Of a stretch of DNA of 64,000 nt, positions 9,889-20,191 are shown piece after piece (the first letter of the stretch is position 1; each line of letters starts with the position of its first letter). The stretch is from Rhytidiadelphus loreus (taxonomy: Eukaryota; Streptophyta; Bryopsida; Hypnales; Hylocomiaceae). The position numbers and the translations under genes were made by a program. A model generated the notes under the pieces. That model was not told where the DNA came from, searched no databases, and saw nothing but the letters and a program-made list of their open reading frames with translations. The stretch lies in contig OX344765.1 in the NCBI GenBank assembly GCA_947034895.1, positions 3,353,001 to 3,417,000 on the forward strand, given 5' to 3'.

Positions 9889-11199
9889 TGCACAAATGAA
9901 GGAGCAATTTCAGTGATGATCGCACAGGAGCATTTGATTTGATATATTTGCAAATGATCATTCCACCCTTCTAATAATTCCGCACATTTCGTTGGAAATG
10001 CCCAAAATACATGTTGACACATCGGACTAGAGCAATAAATTGGCAATTCCCATTCCACATAGGGATTCCAAGAATTTTGAAGTTGACGCATTCTTCGTCC
10101 ATGGCAGAATTGGGAAATTGATGGTGGTTTGAAATCTGCTCTTTTACGCATCCAGTCTTTGCAATTCCTCCATATTTGAAGGAATTCATAGCAAGACTTT
10201 TTGTTTTCACACATCTTAGCGATCCTAGGTCCAAAAGGTGAGTATACTAGTAGAAAACGTAGGAATTTTGACAGAATTCTGTTGATTTGGTCACTGTTTT
10301 GTTGATTTCAACAGATTTCTGTCAAAATTCCTGCGTTTTCTACTAGTGGTAGTCAAATGCTAAGGTCAATTTGCGAACTTTTTGACAAACATGACATTTA
10401 CTGCAACAATGCGTACAATCTCGTTTAAGTAGTTTGGAATTTTCTCCATTGCATGAACATTTTACCGCTTTTGCTCCCTCATATATATCTTCGTCACTTG
10501 GTTCCAAGAGAGTAGGTGCATGTGGAGTGCCATCTTGACCTGTGCACAATCAATATCGTATTGGACTAATCATCCCTTCAGCTTTGTAGAAGCCCCCTAG
10601 TTTATCCCATGATGGGGGATCAAAGTATTCCACAGACCTAGATTATGTAGATGTATATGCACATGCCAATAGTGAGTGTCCTAATTTACAAATTACATCT
10701 ATTTGAATATAAACTCACATAATTTTGTAATTAATAAAGTTTTTAACAAAATAGTACATGCAAGTGCTATAAATAATGGAAAATAATGGAAAATAAATCA
10801 TTAGGAAAAATACAACTTTATAATATATACATTTATGTATGGTATATAAATTTATGTATATGGGTATATGATATAAAGTGGAGAATACAAAAAAATTATA
10901 ATTTGTGTCTTTTCATTGTAGGATAAAAGGTAGGAAAATAACGGACCTGCTAATACAAATAGTTGTCACAAACCCATTCTATCATAGTTTTGGGGATCAA
11001 CTTGATTCTCTAGTTTTCTTTCAAATAGTTGCTCCAAGATTTTACCTTGTATAGTAATTGGTACGTTAGAGTCATCAAGATATCCTTGGAACCCTACCAC
11101 CTTATTTTCAATGGCTTTTGCCAAATCCATATGTAACGGAACATGAGGTAGAATCCTTGAAACTTGTTTTCCACCAAGAGAATATTTTTTGGGATCCAT
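9889..11199 (-). pseudogene. Probable OTU-type cysteine protease gene fragment, broken by a transposon
   Basis: Minus-strand gene model with visible logic. Exon 1 is 11199-10974 (starts MDPKKYSLGGKQVSRILPH). The donor is GTTTGT at 10973, the acceptor is AG at 10541-10540, and exon 2 runs on from 10539. The splice phase matches (G split 1+2). Exon 2 encodes a Cys-rich stretch (KCSCN...CTHCCSKCHVC), then meets the 104-bp transposon at 10348-10245. Removing that element and one GTA rejoins the frame into SPFGPRIAKMCENKKS and on to 9861. In the next frame, 10067-9971 reads GIPMWNGNCQFIAL then NVRNY 21 residues after the Cys. This resembles the OTU signature DGNCxFxAL with Asp changed to Asn. A one-base shift separates the two frames, so the gene is decayed. 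A donor-like CAA|GTAAGA lies at 9887. OTU deubiquitinases cleave ubiquitin with a Cys nucleophile; activity here is not expected. The family call is tentative; the gene structure is firmer. Confidence 0.45.
10245..10348. mobile_element. CACTA-like foldback MITE (104 bp)
   Basis: Near-perfect inverted arms: ACTAGTAGAAAACG with continuation GGAATTTTGACAGAA at the left, and the mirror ending in CGTTTTCTACTAGTG at the right, around a short loop. GTA is duplicated at 10242-10244 and 10349-10351. A 3-bp target duplication and CACTAGTAGAAA-type ends fit the CACTA (En/Spm) superfamily; the first C is mutated at the left end. It sits within the coding frame of the OTU-like gene. Confidence 0.85.
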
Positions 11200-12250
11200 A
11201 TCTTAAAATTTGCATGACAAAATAAAGTTAGATGTAGAATAATTGATGGTCTATATTTTTTTTAAATGCAATTAAACTATTAAGAAATTAGTTTCAAAAT
11301 AATTCAATCCCAACTTTTAAAAATTTTGAGCAATTAGTATGCTCATCATAATGAATATGAAATTTAATGTGTTGCTTGAGATTTTTATATGAACCACATT
11401 ATGTATTGTGATTATTTGAGACTTAGTATTCAAAACTGAAGTGCATATTAGTATTTTTTTTAAAGAATATAATCTTATATATCATTGTTCAAGTGGCACT
11501 AAATTTTTTTTATGTCTCATCAAGTGATTGCTAAATAATAATTCAAACAAAAAAGATGTCAATCAAGAAAAGAGATTTGTACATTTTCTATGCATTAAAA
11601 AAGACCAACAATGACAACAACACGAGCAACAACACAAAGAGGCACAAAAGCATTTTGATTAAAATCATATAAGACCTATATTGTATTGTATCAAAGTTTT
11701 GATTTCACCTCTTATTTTCAAGCAATAAATATTGATAAGTTTAGTCACATGCACTGTATAGATAGAAAAGTGTACATGTATATATTTTGACAGAGATTGC
11801 GCTAGGAAGAATGTGTACAACTTTCATTTGTATCCTTATTGCATATCTATAATTATATATATTGTATCTATTAAAGTAAAAAATTTCAATTTTATTTTAA
11901 TATAGAAGTCCTAAAGAAGTGGATGTTATTACCAAAAGCGCAGTCATTTTAAATTAGAATGTGTAGTGTACTAGCAATGTACTATAAGAAATATAGTAAG
12001 ATAACTAAAAAATGTAGAATAGTCTAACATAGTTTCTAAAACTCTTGATTTAGTCATTTAGTATCAACTATAATAATTTAGTTTCTTTCCTTAACAAACT
12101 TGGAATGTCTTAGTGTGAATGTTCTCTTCAAAAAGTCAATGCACATAATTCCCCAACCATGAAATTTCTAAATATTCCTACACTTAGAATCATTAATTTA
12201 AATCGATCTCCAAAAAATTCATGCACAAATTGCCACTATCTTATTATTCA
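11200..12250. other. AT-rich stretch upstream of the OTU-like exon 1, nothing recognised
   Basis: Low-complexity AT-rich DNA with no convincing frame or repeat. It could contain introns or 5' flanking DNA of the minus-strand gene remnant. Confidence 0.4.
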
Positions 12251-12480
12251 TTACCCCCCTAGAAGGCATTGATTGTCCCCTTGAGGGACAATTTGCAGTT
12301 TGGGTAAGATCCTATGGTCTCGATTTTTACTATTTTTTTTAAACGTTCTCATACGGTAGAAAAATCCATCAGCTTTGTGGGAATATAATTTTTTATTTCA
12401 ATTGGAACACAGGAGCAAAAGTTATAACACAAGAAGTCCAAATCTTCACTTGACTTGTAGAAAATTAAATCTATAAAAAC
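12251..12480 (+). mobile_element. TTAA-type element, 5' fragment
   Basis: Begins TTACCCCCCTAGAAGG and is collinear with the first 190 bp or so of the element at 38749 (landmarks 'gattgtccccttgagggaca' and 'gctttgtgggaatataat'). The right half is missing. Confidence 0.65.
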
Positions 12481-12539
12481 TTGGAATTGTAATTTTAAAG
12501 TATTATTTCTTATCGATCATATTTTTGTCTTCATGAGTT

Positions 12540-12650
12540 GGAACAACACGAAACAAAGCCGGTGCACCCCTCCTCACTAAGAGCTTTCATATGGTACCAA
12601 GAACACGATCAGGGGATGCCAAGGTTTGGGAGATTTCAACGTAACAAACA
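12540..12650 (-). repeat. Dispersed repeat family D
   Basis: Shares a block ('gtgcacccctcctcactaag', 'aagaacacg') with 49840-49920 (same orientation) and 63000-63130 (reverse). Function unknown; it reads open in one frame for about 25 codons. Confidence 0.5.
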
Positions 12651-12899
12651 AAACAAACAACCTAACTTAAGGTGTGGATGTTTTGAATGGAAAATTTTAA
12701 TTAGGGATTTGTAATCAAACTTCATAAAAGAACCTTGAAAAGTTAATTAAAAGACATGAATAGAAATTATGATAAATTGAACCGTACAAGATGTGATTTG
12801 CACATTGACATTTCAAGTTTGCTTTAAATGTAGATATACATGTATATAGTACATGTACGGATTTCTCATCTGACTTCGATTTTTCATCCCCAATTTTCA

Positions 12900-13255
12900 T
12901 CCTTTTTTACTCGTGATTTACGTTGGTCAATGCCTCTTGTCGTCGGGCGTTTTGGGAAAAAAAGTGCCTCCTTGTCGGGCTCCGCCCCTCCTCGTTGGCC
13001 CTTTTTTTTCCCAAAATGCCCTCCTCCTTGGGCATTGCCCTATACAAAACCACCATGGAGATTCGAACGGCTTGAGCTGTTTCTGATGGAAGATACCAAG
13101 TACTTACTTCACAAAGTTCACAAAGTTCGTGTGTGGGCAGATAAGCTCGGCACGGGCAGGTAGGTGGAGAAAAGGCGTTTGGGCTCTTCAACTCGCAGAG
13201 GAACATCTGCGTTTCCCCTGTGAGCATCACGGGGGAAACGATATGAGCTCCCTGT
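12900..13255. other. GC-rich island, unrecognised
   Basis: Clearly GC-richer than its surroundings, with a frame of about 120 codons on the minus strand (13269-12907) and others on plus. No domain is recognised. It lies at the boundary of the left-arm-only segment and could be the 5' region of the OTU-like gene or captured DNA. Confidence 0.3.
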
Positions 13256-13269
13256 GCAAGTCCCCCCAC

Positions 13270-13380
13270 ATCTACAAGTTCATCGTCAGATCATCGTCAG
13301 ATCATCGTCAGATCATCATCAGGCTGTAGTCGAATTAAACTATATTCCCCAAAATCTACGCTTCGGTGACTCAATCTATG
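13270..13380 (+). repeat. ATCTACG module cluster 6, with 22-bp expansion
   Basis: Sites 13270 (ATCTACA), 13354 and 13374 (ATCTATG). The A-B distance is 84, not 62, because an 11-bp unit (atcatcgtcag) between them is present in extra copies. The B-C distance stays 20. Confidence 0.88.
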
Positions 13381-13888
13381 TACTCCCAATATGGGGTAAG
13401 CAACGCGGGCACACGGAAGCAGGGTGGAGCCGTGGAGTCTCAGTTTCTTTCGGTTTGACCTGCGATTCTCCTCTGAATCTGCGGCGGAAATGATGCAGAC
13501 GCGATGGTTTCAGACTTCAGAATTGAAATCCCCCATTTCAATTCTTGAGATTTTGCGAGAATTAGCGAGAATTGGCGAGAATTGGCGAGAATTCAACAGT
13601 TCTAGTGGAAAATGGGAGATCGCAGCTGAACCTTTTGCTACAAACGTGGTTTCTGACTTTCTGTTCGGTGCTTTCATTGCAACACATACACAAGTTATAT
13701 ATATTGTAACCTTCTTTCATAGCAACACCGTTTGACCATCGGAGCTTCCGCAAGCCAACGTCGTTCCCAAGGTAATTAGCACTGACAACAAAATCATGCA
13801 CAGTGATTCTTCCTTTGCCTGAGAAGATGAACCATAAGAATTAATTAAGTCCAAGTCTATTATAATTGTTGTGTGTTATTTTCTCTCC

Positions 13889-14089
13889 ATGGGTGCGGAA
13901 CAGAGTGTGGAGCAGAAGAGCTACCGAGCAGGTCGAGTGGAAAGAAGAGCGCATGAGCTTTTTATATTGTATATATTCCACAACTGGTCGATTTCAAGGT
14001 TCACTTTGTTCGACACCTTCACCTCCTTTGTCCTTTATCTCCAGTTCCATATCAAGCTTTATATTCTTTATGGGCGTACTGGCCAATGA
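13889..14089 (+). CDS. Small conserved unknown ORF (copy 1)
   Basis: Starts MGAEQSVEQKSYRAGRVERR, then runs hydrophobic/aromatic to a stop after 66 residues. The inverted copy at 31059-30859 keeps the same length with about 7 substitutions and no stop or frameshift. A second overlapping frame is also intact in both arms, so constraint on this frame is not proven. It may be the first exon of a captured gene; no family recognised. Confidence 0.3.
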   Translation: MGAEQSVEQKSYRAGRVERRAHELFILYIFHNWSISRFTLFDTFTSFVLYLQFHIKLYILYGRTGQ

Positions 14090-14654
14090 ACGTTGGTAAT
14101 GTGTGTTCGTGGCTACTATATGGATGGTTTGTTCAATGACCCGCGGCTAGCTACTCTCGTAGCTACTGTAGCTCTTCAACGGACCACGTGAGCTTCGATC
14201 TGCACCTCAACTCCAAAAAAAGACCGACACTCCCTGAGAAATCCCATGCCAGTGAAATCATGCACTACAATTAAGAATTACACACTGGGTTTTATTGGTT
14301 CTCTTCTCAATCTTCAAAGTAGGCATGAAAATCAAATCATCACGAGTACCCCCACAAGTACTAATCCAAAACTTGTTTCCTATTGACAAGAAACAGACAT
14401 ACTTAATTGTCTGTCATTGAATCGAGCATTGAATGACATGATATATGATCTACATGGAACAGTAAATTGTTTAAGTCTTCTACAGTCCGAAACAAATGAG
14501 TTCATAACATTTCTAAAACCCTTCTAATTCACACACTCTCAAGTGGGGCCAATTCTCATTTTGTTTCAGCTAGTAACTATCCAAAATTTGACAGTGCAGA
14601 CCATGCCGGACTGGTTTAATTTTTGGCAGAAAGGAGCAACGCAATGGAAGTGAC

Positions 14655-15060
14655 TTGAACTTCACTATGGGTCGGACTTGTAGAACATGCATGGGAATGA
14701 GCGTGAAGCATATGAGAAAAATCTTATTCAATTCTCCGACTGAAACTAAACGAGAACCGGATGCAATCACTTATTCGAGCATCCTGAATGCATGTGGAAG
14801 CGCAAGGACTCAGTTTAATTTTGGGTGGCGCGTGTTGAAGGAGGGTTTCAGGTTTCGGGGTTTCCAGGATCACAGTCATTCCTGAGAAGCAAGCAAGGGT
14901 TGAATCAGGTGAGCGTGTGAGCAATGCGCTGCTGCACAAGTATGCAAAGTATGCGATCGAGCATCGATGATGTTCCTGAGACAATGAATATAATGAACGC
15001 AACATATTTCCAGTTTCCAGCTGATTGTATGATCCTTGGCAAATGGATAGGCGCGCGGGA
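14655..15060 (+). pseudogene. PPR (PLS-type) protein fragment, left copy
   Basis: Contains REPDAITYSSILNACGSA, the start of a PPR helix pair as in plant PLS proteins. About 40 codons later it has VSNALLHKYAKYA, matching the VxNALxDMYAKCGSIxDA consensus of the next repeat. In-frame stops follow LNACGSA...HSHS. A 4-bp insertion (gatc) after KYAKYA shifts the frame relative to the right copy. PPR proteins bind organellar RNA for editing or processing; this piece is non-functional. It is evidence that the host is a land plant. It lies upstream of module cluster 7 as 'cargo'. Confidence 0.75.
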
Positions 15061-15130
15061 TCTCCGATTTGCATTGGAAGCGCTCACTGTTTCAAGATTC
15101 GAGATTAGGTCTTCAATCTCCTCCTCTCTA

Positions 15131-15430
15131 CTAGGAATCATTCAGAATACCGGCGCAGGGTCTTTCTGATGTGAGATCCACGGAGGGAGCTACAGAATCG
15201 CCGAGAAATTTGCGGAGATCGAAGTGCGCGCTGGTGGCGGTAGAGTACACACGAATCTCCAACGACGCACAGCTTGAATTGTCGACAGGGAGGCTCCCTG
15301 CCATTATATTCCCAAATGCAGAATCCCGACCCCTAGAGCGCACACTCAAACACCCCGTCATGGAATCACAGGGAAACCTCCCGGGGATTTCTTTGCCATC
15401 GGTCCATGATCCATTACATCTACGAAGCAA
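15131..15430 (-). CDS. Unrecognised coding-like fragment (left copy)
   Basis: Minus-strand frame containing GSWTDGKEIPGRFPCDSMTG and ASLEIRVYSTATSAHFDLRK. Over about 80 residues the right copy (29511-29816) differs at only two (Cys/Tyr, Ala/Ser). Other differences fall at third positions (for example Ser tcc/tct, Pro ccc/ccg), while the opposite strand's frame shows about five replacements. This favours the minus strand as the real coding strand. No family recognised; no start or stop context suggests a complete gene. Confidence 0.4.
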   Translation of the reverse strand: MLRRCNGSWTDGKEIPGRFPCDSMTGCLSVRSRGRDSAFGNIMAGSLPVDNSSCASLEIRVYSTATSAHFDLRKFLGDSVAPSVDLTSERPCAGILNDS

Positions 15431-15861
15431 CTATTGAATCATCGTCAGCCTTTGGTCGAATTGAACTCTATTTATACAAAATCTACGTGTTTTAAGCGTA
15501 ATCTACCACTGCCGAATGCAGGCGAAAGGTAGGGTGCGACCTCGGGTGAGGTTGCACTGTTGTGCATTTGAATCTACGACAAGTTAGACAAATCAGCGTT
15601 AACTTTTTGATTAAAGTCTACGGATTTCTCAAACATCTACGCTTCTGTAATTCAGTGGGAAAGGCACGGGGCGTCTGCGCGCTTGCGCAAGCCTGTGCAC
15701 CGTACCATCAAATCTATGAATAGTGCGATGCATCACCATCGAGATGTGATTGATGTAAGGGGATTTGTCAAACATCTACGGTTATGTGATTCAATCTACG
15801 TAATCCGCTGTCAATCGGAGACAAAGTGCACGAACCAATGCTCTGTCCCTTCAAATCTACG
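15418..15861 (+). repeat. ATCTACG module cluster 7 (three modules and an extra A)
   Basis: Sites 15418/15481/15501 (63, 20), 15572/15635 (63; C lost), 15712/15774/15794 (62, 20) and a lone A at 15855. The mirror cluster is 29079-29535. Confidence 0.88.
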
Positions 15862-16160
15862 AATGCAACCGGTTTGACTAGAAATCTTGTTGCAATTTCT
15901 TGCTCCGGACCAACCCGGCCAAGGAGAACTGACCCCCTCGCTCGGCCCTGTGGGGGCAAACCCTGGAATTATTTATTTTCTGCACATGAATTTTTTTGCA
16001 AATTTTGAATTCATTTTTGTGATCAGAGACCCTGAATTAGCTAAGAGAGGTCAAGATTATACCCTAGAATGGCCCAAAATAAGGGGCACTTTTTTTACTT
16101 GCACCCCTGGTAAGGACGAGTGAGGGGTCAATCCACCCCATCCGACCAACCCCAGGTAGT

Positions 16161-16192
16161 TAGTTAGTTGGGGGGGGGGGGGGGGGGGGGGG
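16161..16192 (+). repeat. (AGTT)n and a 23-bp G run
   Basis: 'tagttagttagttg' runs into 23 consecutive G. The right arm has a shorter C run and more CTAA units at 28978-29010. This is simple-sequence instability; run length may be an assembly estimate. Confidence 0.85.
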
Positions 16193-16194
16193 TC

Positions 16195-16437
16195 TTAAAT
16201 TTCTTTATATGAATACATGGTTATGGATTTTTCAAAATTAGAAAATTATTTTGGTCCTTTAATTTCTGGTAGCCATTTTGAATAGACAACCCCAGATTTA
16301 ATTGTAGCAAGTTATTGTATTTCATACTCACATTTTTTCCTAATTCTTACAAATTTGTTACAAATTTTGTACCAAATTTGCTAATTGTCCTCAAATCTTT
16401 CTTCAATGAAATTAGCCAAATAGATATTTCTAGTTAA
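16195..16437 (+). repeat. Tail repeat after cluster 7
   Basis: Carries the tail landmarks 'tcaaaattagaaaattattt', 'acaaatttgttacaaatttt' and 'caatgaaattag'. Mirror: 28742-28975. Confidence 0.7.
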
Positions 16438-16935
16438 CCCCTAAAATGTTGTGGTGTTATGAGGCCCAAAATTACTTCAAAATACTTATATCCAAAGCAA
16501 GGCTAAAATCTTTACCCATATTTATTTTCTAACAAATTCAACAATAGGATCCCTAAGTTAACTTCTTCTCCATAGAATTACAAATGCCTAAACCATACCT
16601 ACACATCATACCTAGTACACCAAAACATATAAAGCTAATAATGTCCCTAAATTAAATACCGTACCAATATGACCTACAATTAAACCTAATCCAAATTCAC
16701 TACCATCTATAATGCCCTCTTATACAAATGAAACGCCACTTAAATATCCTTTAAACTATAGCTATTATGCTAATGGATCATTCAACCACCTAATGTACAA
16801 CCTATCAGATTTGGCAACTAGATAGTAGAAATTGCAACATATGGAATATACAATCTCGATTAAAAAAATAGAACTCCCATTCCCAAGCAAATTACCAAGT
16901 CTCTAAATATACTCCAAGATGAATTAATAGTGATA
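16438..16935 (+). mobile_element. TTAA-type element, left end only
   Basis: Starts after TTAA (16434-16437) with CCCCTAAAATGTTGTGG. The same end is inverted at 28247-28740 and a related start is at 21009. The inner boundary of the giant inverted repeat falls inside this element, so its two arm copies face each other across the loop. Confidence 0.65.
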
Positions 16936-18591
16936 CACAAATTAGTACAAATACCGACAAACAAATGACTCAAAGAACTAGCACAAAATTTTAATAATAG
17001 ATTAAATTCCATTTTATCTAATTTTCAAACACATCAAATGCCAAGCATCGCAACATAACCATCTACATAGAACAATGCTCATCTTCATTATCCGCATGCT
17101 CCAAAGCCATATTTCCCGGCACACAGTACAAATAGTGAAAGCACATATTAACAATACAAGAAATGACATGCTTGAACAATGCACTAGCTATTATAGGGAA
17201 TCCAAAAGAGCATAGACTTTCAATTCCCAAATTAGACTACAAACATGCACATTCTACGCCATACTATTTCCATAAAGATGATTGGTCCTCCTTAGAGCAC
17301 GTGCCATACAAAAGACCAATGTGCTTTCTAAAATCTTTTCTAGACCAAAAGAAGCTAATGAAAATACTAAAACAACTTACAAATTTCCATCTATCAACAA
17401 ATAGGTAGAAAATAAAACAATCCTAGTTACCAACCATCAATAAATTTTGGACCAATCCCACCATTATAGATGCACAAATTACACAATCTTTTAAATTTTG
17501 ATACAAACAATACTCATAGGTCAAATCTGCAAACATCTCTTTTGGCCAATAAAATACCCATCCCGCACAAAATGCCTACTATATACCCTAAATCAAGCAA
17601 AAATTTGGATACATATACAATTGAATGAAATTAAATTGTTTTCTTAAAATCTACACTTGCGTAACTACGTCCCCCACACCTTCTAGTGCGTGCGTGCAAG
17701 CAAAGGTTGTCTTCAAGTTTACACTTACATATGCTTGTAGATACATGGTAGTCAAAGAACATCATCAATTGTTATTTTGATTAGTTTGGAAAAGTAGCTA
17801 GCTATTTCTTCAATGGTTGGGTGATGCTTGGTGATATTGATATCAAAACTAGGCGATACTTAGATAAAAGTTGGCTATTGATCTTAAAACACAATAGAAT
17901 GGTGGTAATTTGGTGATTTTTTTGGAAAGAAGTGAGTATGGACCTTGCAATGTGCAACAACATACAACATGTCATTAGGTGTCTCTTGACTTTAAAATCC
18001 TCCCCTAGAATTGTGCCCCAAAGTGCATATTCTATACATTTAATCCTTAAAAGACATTTTATGTCTAAGCTTGGTCAAACTTTAGCATATTTGTAAATTA
18101 AATCACACTATTCAAAAATTCAAATTTATTTTTATATAATTAAAGGTATCAAATTCAATTTGATAAGATTTCATAAAGAATTTTTTGGTAAAAATCATAG
18201 CAATTACAAAAATACCAAAAAAACAGTATAAATTTTTGGACAAAATGGAAATGGTAATGCAAAACATCATGGTATAACTAGTTGAGCTTACACCAAGAGT
18301 AATTTGATAGAAAAAATTCAAAAATAGTGCGATTTTGAGCTTTCAAGATGCTACTGTATCTTCGAAGTGTTACAAAAATTTAAATTTTAAAATTTTTGAA
18401 AGAAATTAAAATGGAAAGAAAAGTAGATTATTAGAGCTACATTTTCTTAGTTAAATTTATAAACACTTAAAATCAAGAATTATGTGAAAATTTCAGGTTT
18501 TGACTTTCAAAATGCCCTCATCGGGCTTGCAAGGTCCTTCAACGGGTAACACAGGGAAACGTTGCTCGGATAACACATGTCCATCCATCGT
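16936..18591. other. Loop start, gene-free
   Basis: AT-rich DNA unique to the loop, with a C-rich plus strand before 17600, a decayed module-like pair at 17649-17669, and the 'gatatcaaaactagg' repeat near 17830. An 81-codon frame at 17163-17408 has no recognisable motif. Confidence 0.4.
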
Positions 18592-18850
18592 ATCTATGAA
18601 GCATTTCTCGAATCATCATCAGGCTTTGGTCAGATTCAACTGCTTTCCACAAGATCTACACTTTTGCAATGCAATCTACGTATTCCGATGCTGTTAAGCT
18701 CATGAAGGCAAGTGGAAGGCATGGGGCGACCGCGGGTATGTAGCACGCCTGTGGCTTCGAATCCACCAACAGTACAACATATCAGCGTCTGGACATGATT
18801 CGATTCAGCTATTTTCTTAAAAAATCTACGCTTCTATATCTCAATCTACG
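18592..18850 (+). repeat. ATCTACG module cluster 8 (two modules)
   Basis: Sites 18592 (ATCTATG)/18654/18674 (62, 20) and 18761 (ATCCACC)/18824/18844 (63, 20). Another heptamer is at about 18906. Confidence 0.88.
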
Positions 18851-19079
18851 TAGTCTGCTACAGGTGGGGGCCACCAGCTCCGAATCATCACCTGGATATT
18901 ATTTTCAAAATCTACGTTTTTCTATAGTCCGTCTTCTTCTCCCGCAACATTTGTTTTCACGTCTCCACTCCCATGCCTGCAGCCTCGGTGGACTAACGAA
19001 GAACAATGTTGCTGCTGGTTTTGCTTCGGAACTGAATGGCCAATTGGATGTACTACGGTATCCTTACCTTTTTAATTAA

Positions 19080-19655
19080 CCCCTAAAGTTCCAAGGCCAT
19101 TTTTCTGCCAAAATCACTCAAAACTACCACTTTTGCTATGTTCACCTATGAAATAAACTTTTCAAATATTTTTTAGAATCTAACCATAGGATCTTGTTCT
19201 ATACTCGTCTTAGATCATGTGATAAATTTTTTGTAATGTTTGACTATGTAGATTGAAAGATATTAGCATTCAAAGTGAAAGAAAAAAAATTCTTTCGAGA
19301 AGTTGCTATGATTGCCCGCAAAACAAGAAATTCCATAACTTTCACATCACTAATCCAAATGGAATGAATCTAAGCTTCCCATTTAAAAGAAAATATAATC
19401 TACAAGAAAAAAAAATTCAATTTTTATATCAAGTTTTTGTGAATTTTTTTTGCTGCCCGATCTCTTCCATTTTGAGGTTATTGTGACATAACTTTTGCTC
19501 CCGGGCACCGATCGGAATAAAAATTATATTCCCGGAAAGCTCATAAGTTTATCTATCTTATGAGAAAGTTTCAAAAAGTTTCAGTAAAGATTGAGATCAT
19601 AGGAACTTGCCCAAAATCCATTTTGTCCCCCGTAGGGATAATGGGACTTTAGGGG
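19080..19655. mobile_element. TTAA-type element (576 bp)
   Basis: TTAA at 19076-19079 and 19656-19659. Left terminus CCCCTAAAGTTCCAAGGCC; right terminus inverse CCCCTAAAGTCCCATTATCC. Interior landmarks are shared with 38749-39673 in the opposite sense. No transposase seen. Confidence 0.85.
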
Positions 19656-19659
19656 TTAA

Positions 19660-20100
19660 AGCCTTTTTGAACAAAATATTCTATATACTTGTAGTAACTT
19701 ACTATATTTGATACGTATTTATTATTTTTTTAAATTTTGTTACAAATTTTGTAACAATTTGGCTAATCAACTTTGAATAATTTTTCCTTTATTCACTGTT
19801 TTGGTTGAAATTCAAGTAATATGATTTTGTTGATTCTAGCAAACTTCTTTGCATATACAATTGGCAATCAAGAATTTTAAGCAGAATGATCACTTTCTTT
19901 TGTCTTGTAAAATAAGTGGGACCTCCACCTAATTGCATGACAATATTCACTCCATCTTTATTCCAAATCTAAATTTAGGATAGCTTCACTTGCCTTATGA
20001 GATATATACACACAAATAAGAAAAGAACGACGAGCTTTAATATAGAATTTGTAATGAAATTTGGAGTGGGTTGCAATTAGATGCACTTATCGCTTGGTTT
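19660..20100 (+). repeat. Tail repeat after cluster 8
   Basis: Long tail version with 'ttttgttacaaattttgtaa', 'ggctaatcaactttgaat' and 'attccaaatctaaatttagg'. The last landmark also occurs at 48160, 51920 and 61330, showing that the tail can exceed 400 bp. Confidence 0.65.
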
Positions 20101-20191
20101 GAACTCTTTAGTAGATTTCAAAGCCTCATACTTGTCAAGACAATTGTTTCATAACAATCTCCAATTTGCCATTATTTGTATTGATACTTAA

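Larger units (their letters stand above)
9834..13255. other. Left-arm-only 3.4-kb segment between duplicated module blocks
   Basis: Absent from the right arm. It is bounded by two copies of the module-5/6 block: 9300-9833 before it and 13265-13640 after it. The right arm has only one such block, joining sequence like 9155-9300 directly to sequence like 13640 onward. The segment carries the OTU-like gene remnant. Either it was gained on the left, or it was lost on the right by recombination between the direct repeats. Confidence 0.8.
1..16935 (+). repeat. Left arm of a giant inverted repeat
   Basis: This stretch is repeated in reverse complement at 28247-44826. Anchors checked by eye: 1-345 with 44490-44826, 400-3500 with 37800-41890, 3500-9400 with 31570-37800, and 13265-16935 with 28247-31690. 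The arms differ by indels that are mostly identifiable insertions: 9834-13255, 8120-8548 and the 20-bp array at 1847 on the left; 32115-33008, 38749-39673, 40964-41337 and 41905-44480 on the right. A translated block near 15.2 kb differs at about 2-5 of 80 residues between arms, so the duplication is not very recent. The outer end lies beyond position 1. Gene conversion or an assembly artefact could also affect what is seen. Confidence 0.9.

Noticed and set aside
12907..13269. 120-codon minus-strand frame in the GC-rich island as a gene
   Set aside because: No recognisable motif, no second copy for comparison, and competing frames on the other strand; kept only as an unclassified island.
16170..16192. 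G run as a regulatory quadruplex
   Set aside because: A homopolymer next to an AGTT microsatellite with a different length in the other arm; more likely slippage or an assembly estimate.
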